Shown here piece after piece: positions 34,201 through 46,340 of a stretch of DNA of 64,000 bases (the first letter of the stretch is position 1; the number at the start of each line of letters is the position of its first letter). This DNA comes from Chenopodium formosanum (Eukaryota > Streptophyta > Magnoliopsida > Caryophyllales > Amaranthaceae): positions 27,415,632-27,479,631 of the forward strand of contig CM044867.1 of the NCBI GenBank assembly GCA_024500155.1, read 5' to 3'. Below the pieces are notes generated by a model, which saw only the letters and a list, made by a program, of their open reading frames with translations, ran no database searches and was not told the origin of the DNA. Both the position numbers and the translations under genes were made by a program.

Positions 34201-34657
34201 CTTTAAATGTCTATTAGGGAATGGAATCTTGATAGCAGGACTCTGCACATCTCCGATCTTATCTTGAGTTGTACCCTGCAATTTATTATCAGAAGAGTTA
34301 GTTTTAACCTGGGGCCCTGCAGGGCTAGTAACAACAAGGCCCATCGTATTTTGAACCACTTCTCAGGGTAATTGCATTCACGTGATCTGTAGGTTGTACT
34401 GGCTGCGATGGTAGGGCTCCCTGCTGGCAAGTTTGTAGAGTAGAGGAAAGTTGCGCAATTTGATTATCTATGATTTTAATATGTGCTAGGATCGAATCAA
34501 TTTGCGCATCCCTACTCTGCATCTGCTTTTGCATATTGGCTAACATAGTTTTGATTTCTGATAGGCCAGAATCAGAAGGAGAAGTAACAACCTGTTGTGG
34601 TCTCTGATGTGGAGGTTGGTTACCTCTGCTGTGGTTGTTGTACCTGTGGTGGGGGGT
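31299..34657 (-). mobile_element. Athila-like gag-protease retroelement B, internal region (5' end truncated)
   Basis: Reads, high to low: late gag (34,657-34,325), protease frame (34,359-33,685), spacer (33,607-33,218), 3' segment (33,194-32,967), AT-rich 3' part with T-runs near 31,996-32,056, polypurine-like tract (31,310-31,299) and the shared LTR. The 5' half of gag, the primer site and a 5' LTR are missing: gag stops at GTGGTGGGGGGT (34,657), where a MITE fragment begins. In late gag a one-base frame shift separates GSKYDGPCCY-stop from the protease frame. Confidence 0.85.
33685..34359 (-). pseudogene. Protease-bearing ORF of element B, out of frame with gag
   Basis: This 224-codon frame starts within late gag in a shifted frame, then covers gag end and the protease (ALCDLGASV). 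The upstream gag frame ends in a TAG at the sequence CTAGTAACAAC, inside the 16 bp that element A has lost. The same broken arrangement occurs in the second copy of element A (62,617-63,291). Confidence 0.8.
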
Positions 34658-34769
34658 AATGTCAGAGAGTGAATGAGAGGGTATTTTGGTATTTTGCACA
34701 TCTCTTGCTTTCTTTCTTAATATACGCGCCAAAATGAAACGCATCAACTAATAAGAAACGGAGGAAGTA
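34658..34769. mobile_element. Truncated Stowaway-like MITE end
   Basis: The sequence ends in AACGGAGGAAGTA, a mutated form of the Stowaway terminus ACGGAGGGAGTA, followed by unrelated DNA. Its other half is missing, replaced by element B at 34,657. It marks the boundary between retroelement and the PEX7 upstream region. Confidence 0.55.
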
Positions 34770-35192
34770 TTTGTTTTAGCGCCGATATTCTTTGAATTTA
34801 GCCCTTATATTCTTTAAATTTAGCTATTATGTTATTTGAATTTAAGTATTATGTTCTTTGAGGTAATGAGCGATACATAATTGTTGTTTTAGCTATTATG
34901 TTATTTGAAACGTTTCAGGCTTAATTCCTTGCAAGACGTAGGGCTTGACTTGCTTCACGAATTGACTTGATAGAATAAGGACACCCTAAGGTTAGGGTTT
35001 AATGTATATTGGATGTTGGGCTTGACAATAATATAACACTAATTAAAATGGGCTAATTTAGGTTATTTCCCCCACAATTGTACAACCCTAATCTACATCA
35101 TTTGTTGAGAAACGACCATCATAAATTCATAATCCATCCACCAACCTAGTAGACAAACCCTACACAATCACCAGAGCAAATCAACTCCAATC
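34770..35192 (+). promoter_or_regulatory. PEX7 upstream region / 5' UTR
   Basis: About 420 bp between the MITE remnant and the ATG. It contains a 22-bp direct repeat (TTTAGCTATTATGTTATTTG..., at about 34,819 and 34,888) and an ATAATATAACACTAATT stretch near 35,028. An A/C-rich leader (35,090-35,192) precedes the ATG. No specific transcription-factor site is claimed. Confidence 0.45.
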
Positions 35193-36167
35193 ATGCCGGT
35201 GTTCAAAACCGCCTTCCAGGGCTGCTCCGTCAAATTCAGCCCCTTCTACGAACACCGCTTAGCCGTCGCCACCACCAAAAACTTCGGCAAGAACGGCAAT
35301 GGCTGCCTCCACATCCTCGACCTCTCCCCCACCCCATCATCTCCCACCCCCATCTCCGAGCTCACCTTCTTCGATACCGCCGAGGGCATCAACGACGTCT
35401 CCTGGTCCAAATCCGACAACAACCTCCTCGTCGCCGCCTTTGCCGACGGCTCCCTCAAACTGTACGACACCTCTCTTCCCCCTCAACAAAACCCTTGTCG
35501 CTCTTTCGTTCGACACAGCGATGAAGCTTATTCCGTCGATTGGAGCCCAAAACGCAGTAATTCCTTCATCTCCGGTTCTTTCGATCATACAATTAATCTT
35601 TGGACTGTTGATAACCCCACCCGTGTGCGCACCTTCAAGGGACATGATTATTGTGTTTATTCTGTTGCTTGGAATCCCCTGCTTGACAATGTTTTCGCCT
35701 CGGCTTCCGGGGATTACACGGTTCGGTGTTGGGATGTTCGAAACCCGCGCTCTACTATGACCATACTTGGTAATGAACATGAGATTTTGTCTTGTGATTG
35801 GAATATGTATGATGATTATTTGCTGGCTACCGGGGCGGTGGATAATATGGTTCGGGTTTGGGATGTGAGGAGTATTAGGACTCCCATTGCTGTTCTTTCT
35901 GGTCATGAGTATGCTGTAATGAAGGTTAAGTTTTCGCCACATCGCCGGAACATGGTTATGAGTTTTTCTTTAGATTACACGGTTTGTATGTGGGATTTTA
36001 CGGTGGAGGATGCTTTAATTGAGAAGTATGATCTTCATACTGATTCCCCAGGCGGGATCGATATGAGTTTTTTTGACGAAGGGTTGTTGGCTAGTACTGC
36101 TTGGGATGGGATGACTTATGTTTGGCAACGTGGAACTGATCCTAGAGCCGAAGGAGGTATGTTATAA
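35193..36167 (+). CDS. PEX7: Peroxin-7, WD40 receptor for PTS2 cargo
   Basis: Intronless frame of 324 residues, close to the ~317-residue plant PEX7. PEX7 binds N-terminal PTS2 signals of proteins such as thiolase in the cytosol and, with PEX5, brings them to the peroxisome. The protein has the family start MPVFKTAFQG..VKFSPF and successive WD repeats: GHDYCVYSVAWNPLLDNVFAS then RCWDVR; DWNMYDDYLLATGAVD then RVWDVR; GHEYAVMKVKFSPHRRNMV then CMWDF; and the last ending in YVWQRGTDPRA. The ATG context and conserved N-terminus fix the start. The first ~110 codons are strongly C-rich at third positions and the rest T/G-rich. The last residues after DPRA coincide with a splice-donor-like sequence (see finding). 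Confidence 0.95.
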   Translation: MPVFKTAFQGCSVKFSPFYEHRLAVATTKNFGKNGNGCLHILDLSPTPSSPTPISELTFFDTAEGINDVSWSKSDNNLLVAAFADGSLKLYDTSLPPQQNPCRSFVRHSDEAYSVDWSPKRSNSFISGSFDHTINLWTVDNPTRVRTFKGHDYCVYSVAWNPLLDNVFASASGDYTVRCWDVRNPRSTMTILGNEHEILSCDWNMYDDYLLATGAVDNMVRVWDVRSIRTPIAVLSGHEYAVMKVKFSPHRRNMVMSFSLDYTVCMWDFTVEDALIEKYDLHTDSPGGIDMSFFDEGLLASTAWDGMTYVWQRGTDPRAEGGML

Positions 36168-37836
36168 TTTCTTGTGTTGAGAAATTTATGTCTTGATATA
36201 TTTAGTGTTTAATAAAAATCATCTAACACAACTTTTTTTTTTGATGTAATTGGAATGAGTTGATCATGCATTCACCCCTTTTTTGGTTGTTCAATGATCT
36301 TTATTTATAAAACATGCTGTGTATATTGTAGATGGATGCAAATGGAAATGTAAGCTATGTTTGTTCCGAAAATGGTAGCTTAATAAATTGCTGATAGTGA
36401 TGGGTAATTGCTTATGTAATGTTGGGAATCTTTACTGGTATGCTGAATTGCTGAGTTATAAGTTTTACCTGCTGTACTTTAGGAACTAGTTTGGACACTC
36501 TTTATCCTTGCCATATTCTTTATCAATGCAAGAGTGTGCACAGACTGTACATTATTAGGATTCAGGGATTTTGCTTTATCACTGTATTTTGCTGAGATTA
36601 TCCCTATCCAAGGATTCAAGGGTTTCTAGAATATTCCCCATAAGTAGACTTGCACCCCCTCTCTTTAGGGAAAATCCATTATATTGTAAATTACATAGAG
36701 CTGGATCAATAATAGTAAATTGTATAAGTACATGGCAAAGATTCGGAGGAGGACCATTTCATCTCCCATACCTGGTACTTCTGTCCATATTAAACAGAAG
36801 AATCAAGGCTTATTTGGGCAGTGGATGTAACTTCGTGTGTTTTTCTTCCCTTTATGGGTTGAAGAGATGGAATTGTATGGATTTGTGAAGTGGAAGGAAA
36901 GTAGCTGCTGTTAGCTAATTGAAAGTGAGGAAAGGGTGTTGTAAAAAGGCCATTATGCGGCATTGCAATAATCGGGTTAGTTTATCGAAGGCTTTTCAGT
37001 TAGTTGTAAGAGTGACATGTCGGACATCAAAGTGGTTGACAGGTAAAGGAAGATATCTTAAAGGTTTATTGTTAATTTCAATAATTTGTAAGGAGGCAAG
37101 GAGCTTAATGGAATTGTGAATATGGAGTATTAAAGTTGTTCAGTGCCCTCTAATTCAAAGCCAATTTGAGGACTCAATCCTCTTTCTTCTCCAAGTTTCT
37201 ATGCTTGATGAGTTGATGGTATTGTATTATTATAACTTAGAACCTACTAAGGAGTAGTATGTTTCTTAACCTATGTAGAAATTGGGTAGCTTAAATATTT
37301 AAATGGTGATTAGTGAAATAGTTCCTTTGCTGACTTACATGAAAGACTCCTTGGGAAGTTTAGCTTTGAACTTATCATACATCCTTGCAAATACTGAAAT
37401 ACATATTGGGTCAATGAACTTGTCTGCTGGTTCTTGGTTACTATTTTTCCCCTTAAAATCCTGGAATTGAATTATATTTGCTTGGTTTTGAACTTTTGAC
37501 TGAGACTGTAAAGCCCTAATCAGCATTTTATTAGTTTATTTTCCTGTTTTATTACTCCCCAGTCCCTACTAGTTTTCTTAATTGTTGATGTAATGTTGGG
37601 AAACTTTACTGTTATGCAGTTGCTGAGGTATATGTTTGACTTGCTTTACCTTAGGAACTAGTTTGGACATTTCCATCCCTGCCATATTTCTTTACAATTT
37701 AAGAGTGCACACATTGTACACTATTAGGATTCAGGGATTTATAATTGCTCTTGTGACTTGTGACTGTTGGCAGGAAGTAATGTCCTCAATTGGCAGTAAC
37801 TTGTTTTTTGTTTTTTTTTTTTTTGGTGTTTTGTAG
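36168..37836 (+). other. Copy 2 of the PEX7 3' flank / possible intron
   Basis: Same content as 124-1792, including the donor-like site (GT at 36,157-36,158), AATAAA at 36,211-36,216, the diverged repeat pair and the acceptor ending 37,836. Confidence 0.5.
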
Positions 37837-37974
37837 ACTCTATGGATCCTCAATTGGAAATGCTTTGTGGATCAATTATGAAGCTTGAGGTGGAGAACAA
37901 GAATGATACGCCACATACATCACCAGTGGCGGAGCCACCCTTATGCACGGTGGGTCACTTGACCCAGGAGAAGG

Positions 37975-38005
<31 letters not shown>

Positions 38006-38735
38006 CATTAAATATTAAACATTGCATTAAATAATCATAAGCGCTCATTAGTCAAGTGGTTAAAGCCTCATTCCTCTATATTGAGGTCACTGATCAAAGC
38101 CCACCAACAGCGTTTCCATTATCTTTTGCTTTCTTTGTTACTTCTTTTTTTTTTTTTTTTCCTTTTTTATTCTCACTAGGTAACTTATTGAAATTTATTT
38201 TTTAATTTATTACCTTCATCCCTCAAATCTTACATTCTTTCTAAATCTTTTTTGTAATTTTACTGGTGATTTGTCAATTATCTGCCACAAATCCTCCTCC
38301 TCTTCCACAAGATATTTTGACAAACTTTTAAATAAATCGAATGTACAATAAAATATTATACATCTGTTATAAAGTTACCCTAAAATGAGTAAAAATGACC
38401 CTAATATGAATAAATGTTACCTTGGCATAAATATAAGTTGCAAAGTATTTATTCTTTATTAATAAAAGTAACCCAAAATTTTTTTAAAGTGACCTAAAAT
38501 TTGATAAAAGTGTCCTCTGATGTCCAGTAAATTACTGTACACCGTATGTATACAAATTTGGAATGAATTTTTTATTAGCTTTTAGAATATATATACATTA
38601 ATTATTGATTTGTATGCGATCGATTGGTGACGGTGAGTCGGTGACCTAGCACCCACAAAATCCTGGATCCGCCACTGTACATCACCCGATCTTCATCCAA
38701 TTGAAAGCCCTATTGCATCCTCTAATCTTATTTGA
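37837..38735 (+). other. Copy 2 of the candidate PEX7 terminal exon with hAT MITE
   Basis: Same structure as 1793-2691. The MITE's poly-A run is one base shorter here, so the read-through frame inside the MITE differs from copy 1. The exon sequence outside the MITE is unchanged. Confidence 0.4.
37924..38677. mobile_element. hAT MITE, copy 2
   Basis: Same termini and TACATCAC flanks as 1880-2633. Presence at the identical site in both units shows insertion before the 36-kb duplication. Confidence 0.9.
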
Positions 38736-41523
38736 GAACTAGAATATTTGAACTTGTGTTTTGAAACTTGGTTTGTAATTTGTTAAGTACACTCTTGGTT
38801 TGTAATTGATAATTAGGTACCAAACTTAGACTGTGTTTTATTTTGGACTATTTGTTAGGTTTGAAGCACTAAGTGTTTGAACCTTTGCTCTTGTTTGTTT
38901 GAAAATCGAGGGTTTGAAAAATTTAGGTGGTTTGAAACTTTGAAAAATTAGGATGTTCATTTGTTCAGGTCATTTTCAGGTATAATAAGCATAGGTATGC
39001 AGCTCAAAAGTCAACATTCATTTTCAGTATGGTGGTTTAAGCATAGGTATGAAGCTCAAAAGTCAACATTCATTTTGGATTAGTAAAACATATTGAAATT
39101 GTCTCCAATCGAATTTTTGGTTTGAACTTCAATGGATACAACGAAAGATTCCCTCCTTGGACTCTTCATTCCGCTGCCAAAGCCATTCTGAAAACTGCAG
39201 CCTCGCTCAAGTGTGCAAGTACAAAACATGTACAAGTAACCAAACATCAAATTTAGTCATGTCAAATACTATAGAATTGATTAGTAATACGTAGTAGGTT
39301 ATAATGATAGCAAACTAAAGTTTGTTGAATTGACGTGAAGGCCTCATTAGTCATAACACTGACTGCACAATGGTACTCAATCTGTTTTTTTTATAAGCTA
39401 GAGTTGGATTTGCACATCTGTCGAGATACAACTTTGATCATTAGTATTTTTAATTAGAGGTTAATAAAAATTATGAAAAAATAAATTTATAAAAGTAGAC
39501 ATTATGAAAAATCCAACAACATATTATATAATCATATTTATATATTATATATTGGTAAAAAAAATTAAGTCAATGATGACATGAATAGTGGAAAATCCCA
39601 ACTCTAGCTTATTATGATATGAATTTTCATAGTTAAGAGGATTTAATGTATCTATCTCGGCTTTGGATTTCATCACTACAAGTCTACTAAAAAATCTTGG
39701 GTGGACCTGGTCTACAATAAACTAGACCAAAAGTCTCACGTGCCAAAACCACCCCAAGCAAAACATGCCGAAATCTTCACAGCCCAGCCCACTAACCCCT
39801 AAACTCGTAAAACCCCAAACGAAAGAAAAAATGTAAAATTGGCTGCAACACCCTAAGGTATGGCTTAGGTGCACCGAGCACCCTAAACTTTGCGTAGTAG
39901 CCAAAACACCACCAACTATGGTGTTAGGTGCAACACGTGCCATAAATGAAAATTTCCGGCAGCTTATTTCACCGGGAGGAGGTGAATTTTCATTCTCTAG
40001 AACAGTTATGTAGTCTTTCATCCACTTAGCAAGCAAATTTCTTTCTCCTACAACTTCATCATTGACGCCATTAACAACTTCATCATCAGAGCTCGAATTT
40101 TTTCTCTCTCTCCTTCTAATCAATTCTAGGGTTCATAATTTCTCCATAATCAATCAATTTCTGCAAAAATTGCTAATTCTTATAAACAATTAATTGAAAT
40201 TGATCTAAATCGAAATATATAGGACACTATAGAAAACTTCGATATTAACGTCATCAATTTCAATCTGAACGAGAAGCTCAAATTGAAAGCAACTATGAAG
40301 GTAAGAATTATAAAAATTACTAATCATCTATTTGATTTTGATTCAATTGTGCAAATTAATTGATCATTGTTTGATTTGTCAAATATATAAAACTTGTATC
40401 ATAATCCCATTCAATTCGAACTTGAACAAGAAGATGAAGCTTTTGAAGATGTAGAACAAGCTATTATTGAAGCTAAGGATGAGAATGAAGTTCAGGAGGA
40501 TAATCAACATGTAATGCAAGCTCAAGGTATTATGCGATATATATGCAATTGATTTTAGAATTTGATAATGTGAATTAAGCGATTATGCAATTGCAATTGT
40601 TTGTTTGGAAAATTAAATTAGGCATTTAGGTATTAATTCGTATTATTGTAACCAGTTGTACGTGATTTATGTTGATTGAAAATTAAATAGGTTTACAGTA
40701 GTTAGAGACATGCAAAGCCAGTTTTAAGTAATATAGTTGCCTTTAACGATAGTTTAGTGATCTATTTTAAACCGTTTTTTTAAATAGATCATATGTTAAT
40801 TGTTACTTATTCTTTAGTGATAGTTGCCTGAATGTTCTTTAGTCAAAATAGCATCAAAAGGGAAATACTACATTGTAGTGCTTCCATCTGATACATAATT
40901 TTATAAGAATCAAACACTAAGGAGGTATGACCAAAATTTACTTGTATTCATAGCAGTTGCATCACTAGCTTAGAAATATACACAGGTTTCATTTCCTAGA
41001 GTTTTTCTAACCATCAATTACAGCTTACAAACCAACTTTAACAATCACAGGATAATATTAGATCACTATCCTCAAGTAAGTTTTAAAATAGATCATACGT
41101 TAATTGCTATATGAGGGATGACAAGGAAGTGTTAATTGTTTACAAGTTGGTGCGTAAAGAAGGTGTTAGATTGAAATGTATAAATAAGAATATGTTAGGG
41201 TATATAATTCAAGATGAGTATAAGGAGGAGGTGGTTGTTACATGGGAATGTCTGCAATGTCACGTTTCTTATTTTGTCTTGTGAAGACTTCAGTCTTCTT
41301 CATGTTTGCATTTATATCAGTCTTCTTCCTGGTCTTGTCTATAACTTGATATAGCATAAATACATAGTACTTACATGATGGTTAGTGCTTTTCTGACGTG
41401 CATGCTGTATTTTAGACTTTAGATTGCAATTACCTACAATTTGACCTATATAAATGATAATTATGGATGGTGCAAATAACAATGAAGAGATTAGTGGTTG
41501 GTTAGTAGGAGAAACTCAATCAA
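38736..41523. other. Copy 2 of the decayed region, with the inverted-repeat MITE at 39,393-39,612
   Basis: Same content as 2692-5479: the 39-bp direct repeat, the small MITE, the 133-codon minus-strand frame (39,722-40,123) and the coding-like fragments. Nothing additional seen. Confidence 0.6.
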
Positions 41524-44500
41524 TGACAGGCTAAAGTCGTATCACCTAATCAAAAGTAATTCCTAAAACCACTAACTATAATAGATAGGGAAGTAGGGTC
41601 GAATGCACAGGGAAATAATGTTCTTTTATTCCTAATAAATTATTATAATCTAAATTATCAAGAAACGAGTATTTTTGTGAGAAATATACTACAATAATAA
41701 TTAAACTAAGGGAAATAAGCAATAATAAAAAGACCTAGGGTCATATGTTCACCAATAAATAATATTCCGGGATAAACATAACAACCAATTATCAATGCAT
41801 AAATTAACCAGATTATAAAGGGCTTTCGCTACATATTATAATCACAGAATTAACTTAGCGATATTAAATCGCATCTCTCGAATCTTGATTTAACCATTTA
41901 TAAATTAACCTGTCTATTGAAACTAAGCCTTAATATCAACTCTCATCTGTCGAATCTCGAATCAAAGTAACTCATACAATTAAACCTGCGCAAATGTAAT
42001 TGCATAGCATTATAACAATCAATAGGAAATTAACCCAAAATATTAACAATCAATAACAATAAATCATCCCTTCATAATGTTCATGGATCCTCAAGAACCC
42101 TAGAAATAAACTACTCGTGCATAATTAAAACTAAACTAATCAAAGCAATTAAATTAAACATAATTAAAACAATAATAATAAAACTAAAACAAAACAATAA
42201 TAATTAATAATAAAGCAAAATATTAAAGACTTAAAAGAATGAAAACTAAAAAGAAATAAACTAATGGAAACTAAACTAAAGCATAAAAGAATGAAAACCA
42301 AGGAAATAGTTCCGTAAAATTGTAACAAACTAAAATCAAATAAAACTAAAACTAGTTTCTAAAAGTTTAATCAAGAAAATCTTTAACTAAAGACAAGTTA
42401 CGGAAAATATAAAACTAAGACTAAAGCAGTACAATAATCAGCTAACCTTCTAAGCTAAACTTAGTCCTCAAATATACTTCATAGTTGCGTGAATTGGAAT
42501 AAGGTCAATAAATGTCGGAAATCGACATTAAGTTGAACAGCTGGAGTAAGGCCTAAGGATAAAGGCGCGTCCAGCTGTAGTACGAATTATCTATCCCTAC
42601 ACCCTAGAACCCTAGAGTAGGGAACTCTACCTACACCCCCACTCAAAACAACACGCTTCATACTGCTCGGCGCTCGCATATCAGTTTCCTTGCTATTTCC
42701 CCACATTCTCTCTCTTCAAAAAATAAAAGTGCTCTATATTACTCTTAGAAATTGCCTATATTCATTTTGTCCTTCACCAGATCTTCATTGTCTATGCAAG
42801 ATTGTTATTAAGCTAAGGTACCAAATTCTCTCTTGTTTTTCAATTTGATTTCTTATTTTGTGAATTGTTGTTGAATGAAAGTGAAGGTTTGAAGTAATTT
42901 GATATGATTGTTCGATGACTATTTGGATTATCCTATTTTTTTTTTCCCAATTTGATTGTTGAATAACAATTTAGATCGTCGTCATTCAAACAAAAATTCA
43001 TCGTAAGGTATACACGGTATCACACTCTCTATCTCATTGATTTTTTTGTTGAATTTTGCCATTTCACCAGAAAACTCTAGCCATCAAATTATGGTGTATA
43101 TCAAATTATTGTGGTTTCCTATTATTATAGTTAAATTATGTATGATATACTCTATTTTGTGTTAAATTAATTTGTGGTGAGTTATTAAATTATGAAAGTG
43201 TTCGACACAAAAAATTAGAAACATATTTTACTTGTAATAATTTTCTGGATAATTTGATCAAAACTCGTTGGGATTGAAATGTAAATTTAGTTTATTGTGG
43301 GAATTTTTTTTTCTAATGAATGTTCATTTTCGTTTTGAATTTAATTTGTAAAAAATAACATATGATCATTCATAAAATGAATAATGTTCATATACTTATT
43401 GTTGATTCAAAAATGAGATTAATGAATGTTTAATAATTTAAAATTGATTGTCAAATAATCATTCAAATGTTCATATTAAAAAAACGTAATGTTCATTTAT
43501 TCCTAATAATATGTTTATTTTGAACATATGTACTCCCTCCGTCCCAATATATAGTTCCTGTTTGTATTTTTTCACGCTATTTAAGAAATGGGAGGAAAAG
43601 GTGGATGAAGTATATTAAAAGTGGAAAAAGCTAGACAAAAGTACAAGACAGGTGAATAATTTAAGGAGAAAAAGTGAAAAAGTACAATTATAGACAAAAG
43701 TTAGAGAGAAAAAGTGGAAAAAAGTACAAGGCAAGTGGATAATTTAAGAGTGAATTAGGAAGTTCAATGAATAAAGTTATAAAAAACGAGGGTATAATGA
43801 TTTTTACATACTATCCAAAAATAAAAACAGGAACATCATTTTAGGTCTCCAAAATAGGAAAACAGGAACTATAATATGGGACGGAGGGAGTACTAATATT
43901 TGCAAAACCATAACATTGCGTACTTGTAGACAACCCTTATATAAGGTATTTACTATGGACTTGTTGAGTGTGTGTATCCAATACCCAAATCAAAAATGGA
44001 TTTGTAAAATGAAGAAAAATAATATAAGTATATAATTGTACATAATCATACCTCTTTATGTTCATTTATATGTTATTGAATGTTCTATGCCATATTTTAT
44101 CACTTTTATATTATTAAAATTTAGACACTTATTTTTTTTCCAATAATAAACCATTTATCTTTATAATATATATTGGTTTTTTGGATATACAGGAAAATCA
44201 AATCAGGAAGCTGCAAATGGAATACACGCCTCAAGTAATGCTTTTTGAATGAAATGTATTGAAAAAAAATGAAGGGCAGCGAGAAGGTTGATAAATGAGT
44301 TAAAATATAAGCAATTTCTTTTTTCTTTAAATAGAATATTGTTTTAACATATTTGATGTATAAACAAGTTATATATTTTGTATGTCGTATTTCATACAAT
44401 AGTAGTATTGTTTGCTAGATATTATTATAAAAATGTGAAAACAGATTATTTTTTTTTTGTTGTGCAAACTATAGTAGAATGAACATGTTCAATATCCTCG

Positions 44501-46340
44501 TCAAAAAAAAATAAATAAAAAAAAAAAAGAGAACATGTTCATTATCATATCAGTACTAGTAATTCATTAAATTCTCAACACTATATCATCTCTTTAACTA
44601 TATGTTTATGACCATATCATTAAATGTTCATGAACAATATAATAACATAAAAAAAGTATTCTCTACTACCATGATCATTTAAACAGTTCACAATGATCAC
44701 AATAAGTTATGCTTGTATATCTTAAATCCCTAGAGTAAAATGGGTAAAGTAGACTAGTAGAGATATCCTTATACTCTATATAAAATCATCAGTAACATAT
44801 TAAAACTCCATCCTTCCATAGTACACATATATGCTTACTAACTTTTCAAAAAATTAATAAATTTTATTATATGTAAATGTTCATTTTCATATTGATAATT
44901 GTCCATTTTCATTATGATTCATGATCATTTCATATTGAACAAGTAAATGCATAATTTTAAATGAACATATACATATACTTAAATGCTCATTTTGATACTA
45001 AAACACCTATTATATCATGAAGTAGTTATTTTTTTCTATACATTTATATTGTAATAATGAACATTTGCGCATATACAAATGAACATTAAAATAATACATA
45101 TTCATATTCACATATAGTTTTAAATATTTTTATAATTGACATATCTTAAATTCTTTATGTTATTGACTTTTAGATATGTAGTACTTATTTTTCAATAATA
45201 TCCTTAAAAAATTGTTTGATTTATTGATCAAATAATTAAATTGTGACATGTTATCCGCAATAGGTTAATTTTAATGCTCCATAATTAAATGTTCAGTTAT
45301 AAAATAATAAATGTTCATTTACAATCAATAAAAAAAATTGTTTATTTACAACCATTAAAAAATGTTCATTTTAAAAATATTATATGTTCAATTATAAATG
45401 TTTACCAACAATTTCCCCTGTTCGATTTTCTAGCCCGCTACGCCATCCCAAATTAACTCAAGCCGTCGTTCCTCCATGACAAACGATCCATGGTGGTGGT
45501 GATGGGATAGAATATCAACTCCTATATATTTCCCGCCGCTACTCCATATAATGGAAGATACATCTACCACCACCATAACCATGACTACTACAATTGTTGC
45601 CCAGAAGCACAACTGCTACTGCCATTAAATTTAATTTCAATGATCCGAGATTCCTTATCGGAATCGAGTGTTTTTAAGTGATTAGTCTTGTGATTTAACT
45701 GGATTTTATAAAACGGCGGTTACACAAACGAGGCGAGAATTATAATGTCGTTGGGGAAGGAGATAATGGCGGTGAGATCGCTGAAAATGGATTTCTCTAG
45801 AGTTAATAAAGACGGATACTGTATACTGTATAATTCGGAGGTAAGATGCGGTGAATGGTGATAGCTGCTATAATTTGGGATGGGAGGGGGAAGGGTGTGG
45901 GGAGATGTAGTGGGGAGAGGTATAGGATGATGCAGTGGGGAAGGGGTGTAGGGAGTTCTACCTACACTAAGGTGTAGGTAAAAATTTGTAGCCGTAGTAC
46001 TCATCATGCGATCGGGCCAAGTTGCTTGGAGTAAACTCGCGGCCTAGATCTTTAACGTGAACGTGATTGGGCCTCTAACTTTAGCCCAATTCTTCTTCCT
46101 TGGTTGGTCTGTGTTAGTAACTTGGAATGTTGAACCTCCTCACGTATGACTCTAATATTTTTTTAGTGGCTAATAACCTCGGGAATTGTCATAATTCTGC
46201 AAATTCCTGCAAAATAATACCAACTCTACAAAAACACTAGAAAACGTATATTAGTAATAAAAATAGCTCCGCAGAGCTCAAATAAGCACAATTATGACCA
46301 CGGGACGGGGAGTAAAAATACATATAAAATAGACTCATCA
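41524..46340 (-). mobile_element. Copy 2 of the split LTR (41,524-42,583 and 46,001-46,340) with MULE-like insertion 42,584-45,993
   Basis: Same nesting as 5480-10,274: the Stowaway MITE is at 43,533-43,890 and the GTAGTAC duplication at both insertion edges. The insertion is 22 bp longer than in copy 1 owing to ATTTGCGCATATACAAATGA.. between two ATGAACATT words near 45,063. Confidence 0.82.

Noticed and set aside
35246..35942. Long minus-strand and shifted plus-strand frames over PEX7
   Set aside because: Shadow frames of a strongly coding, C-rich gene; no independent features.
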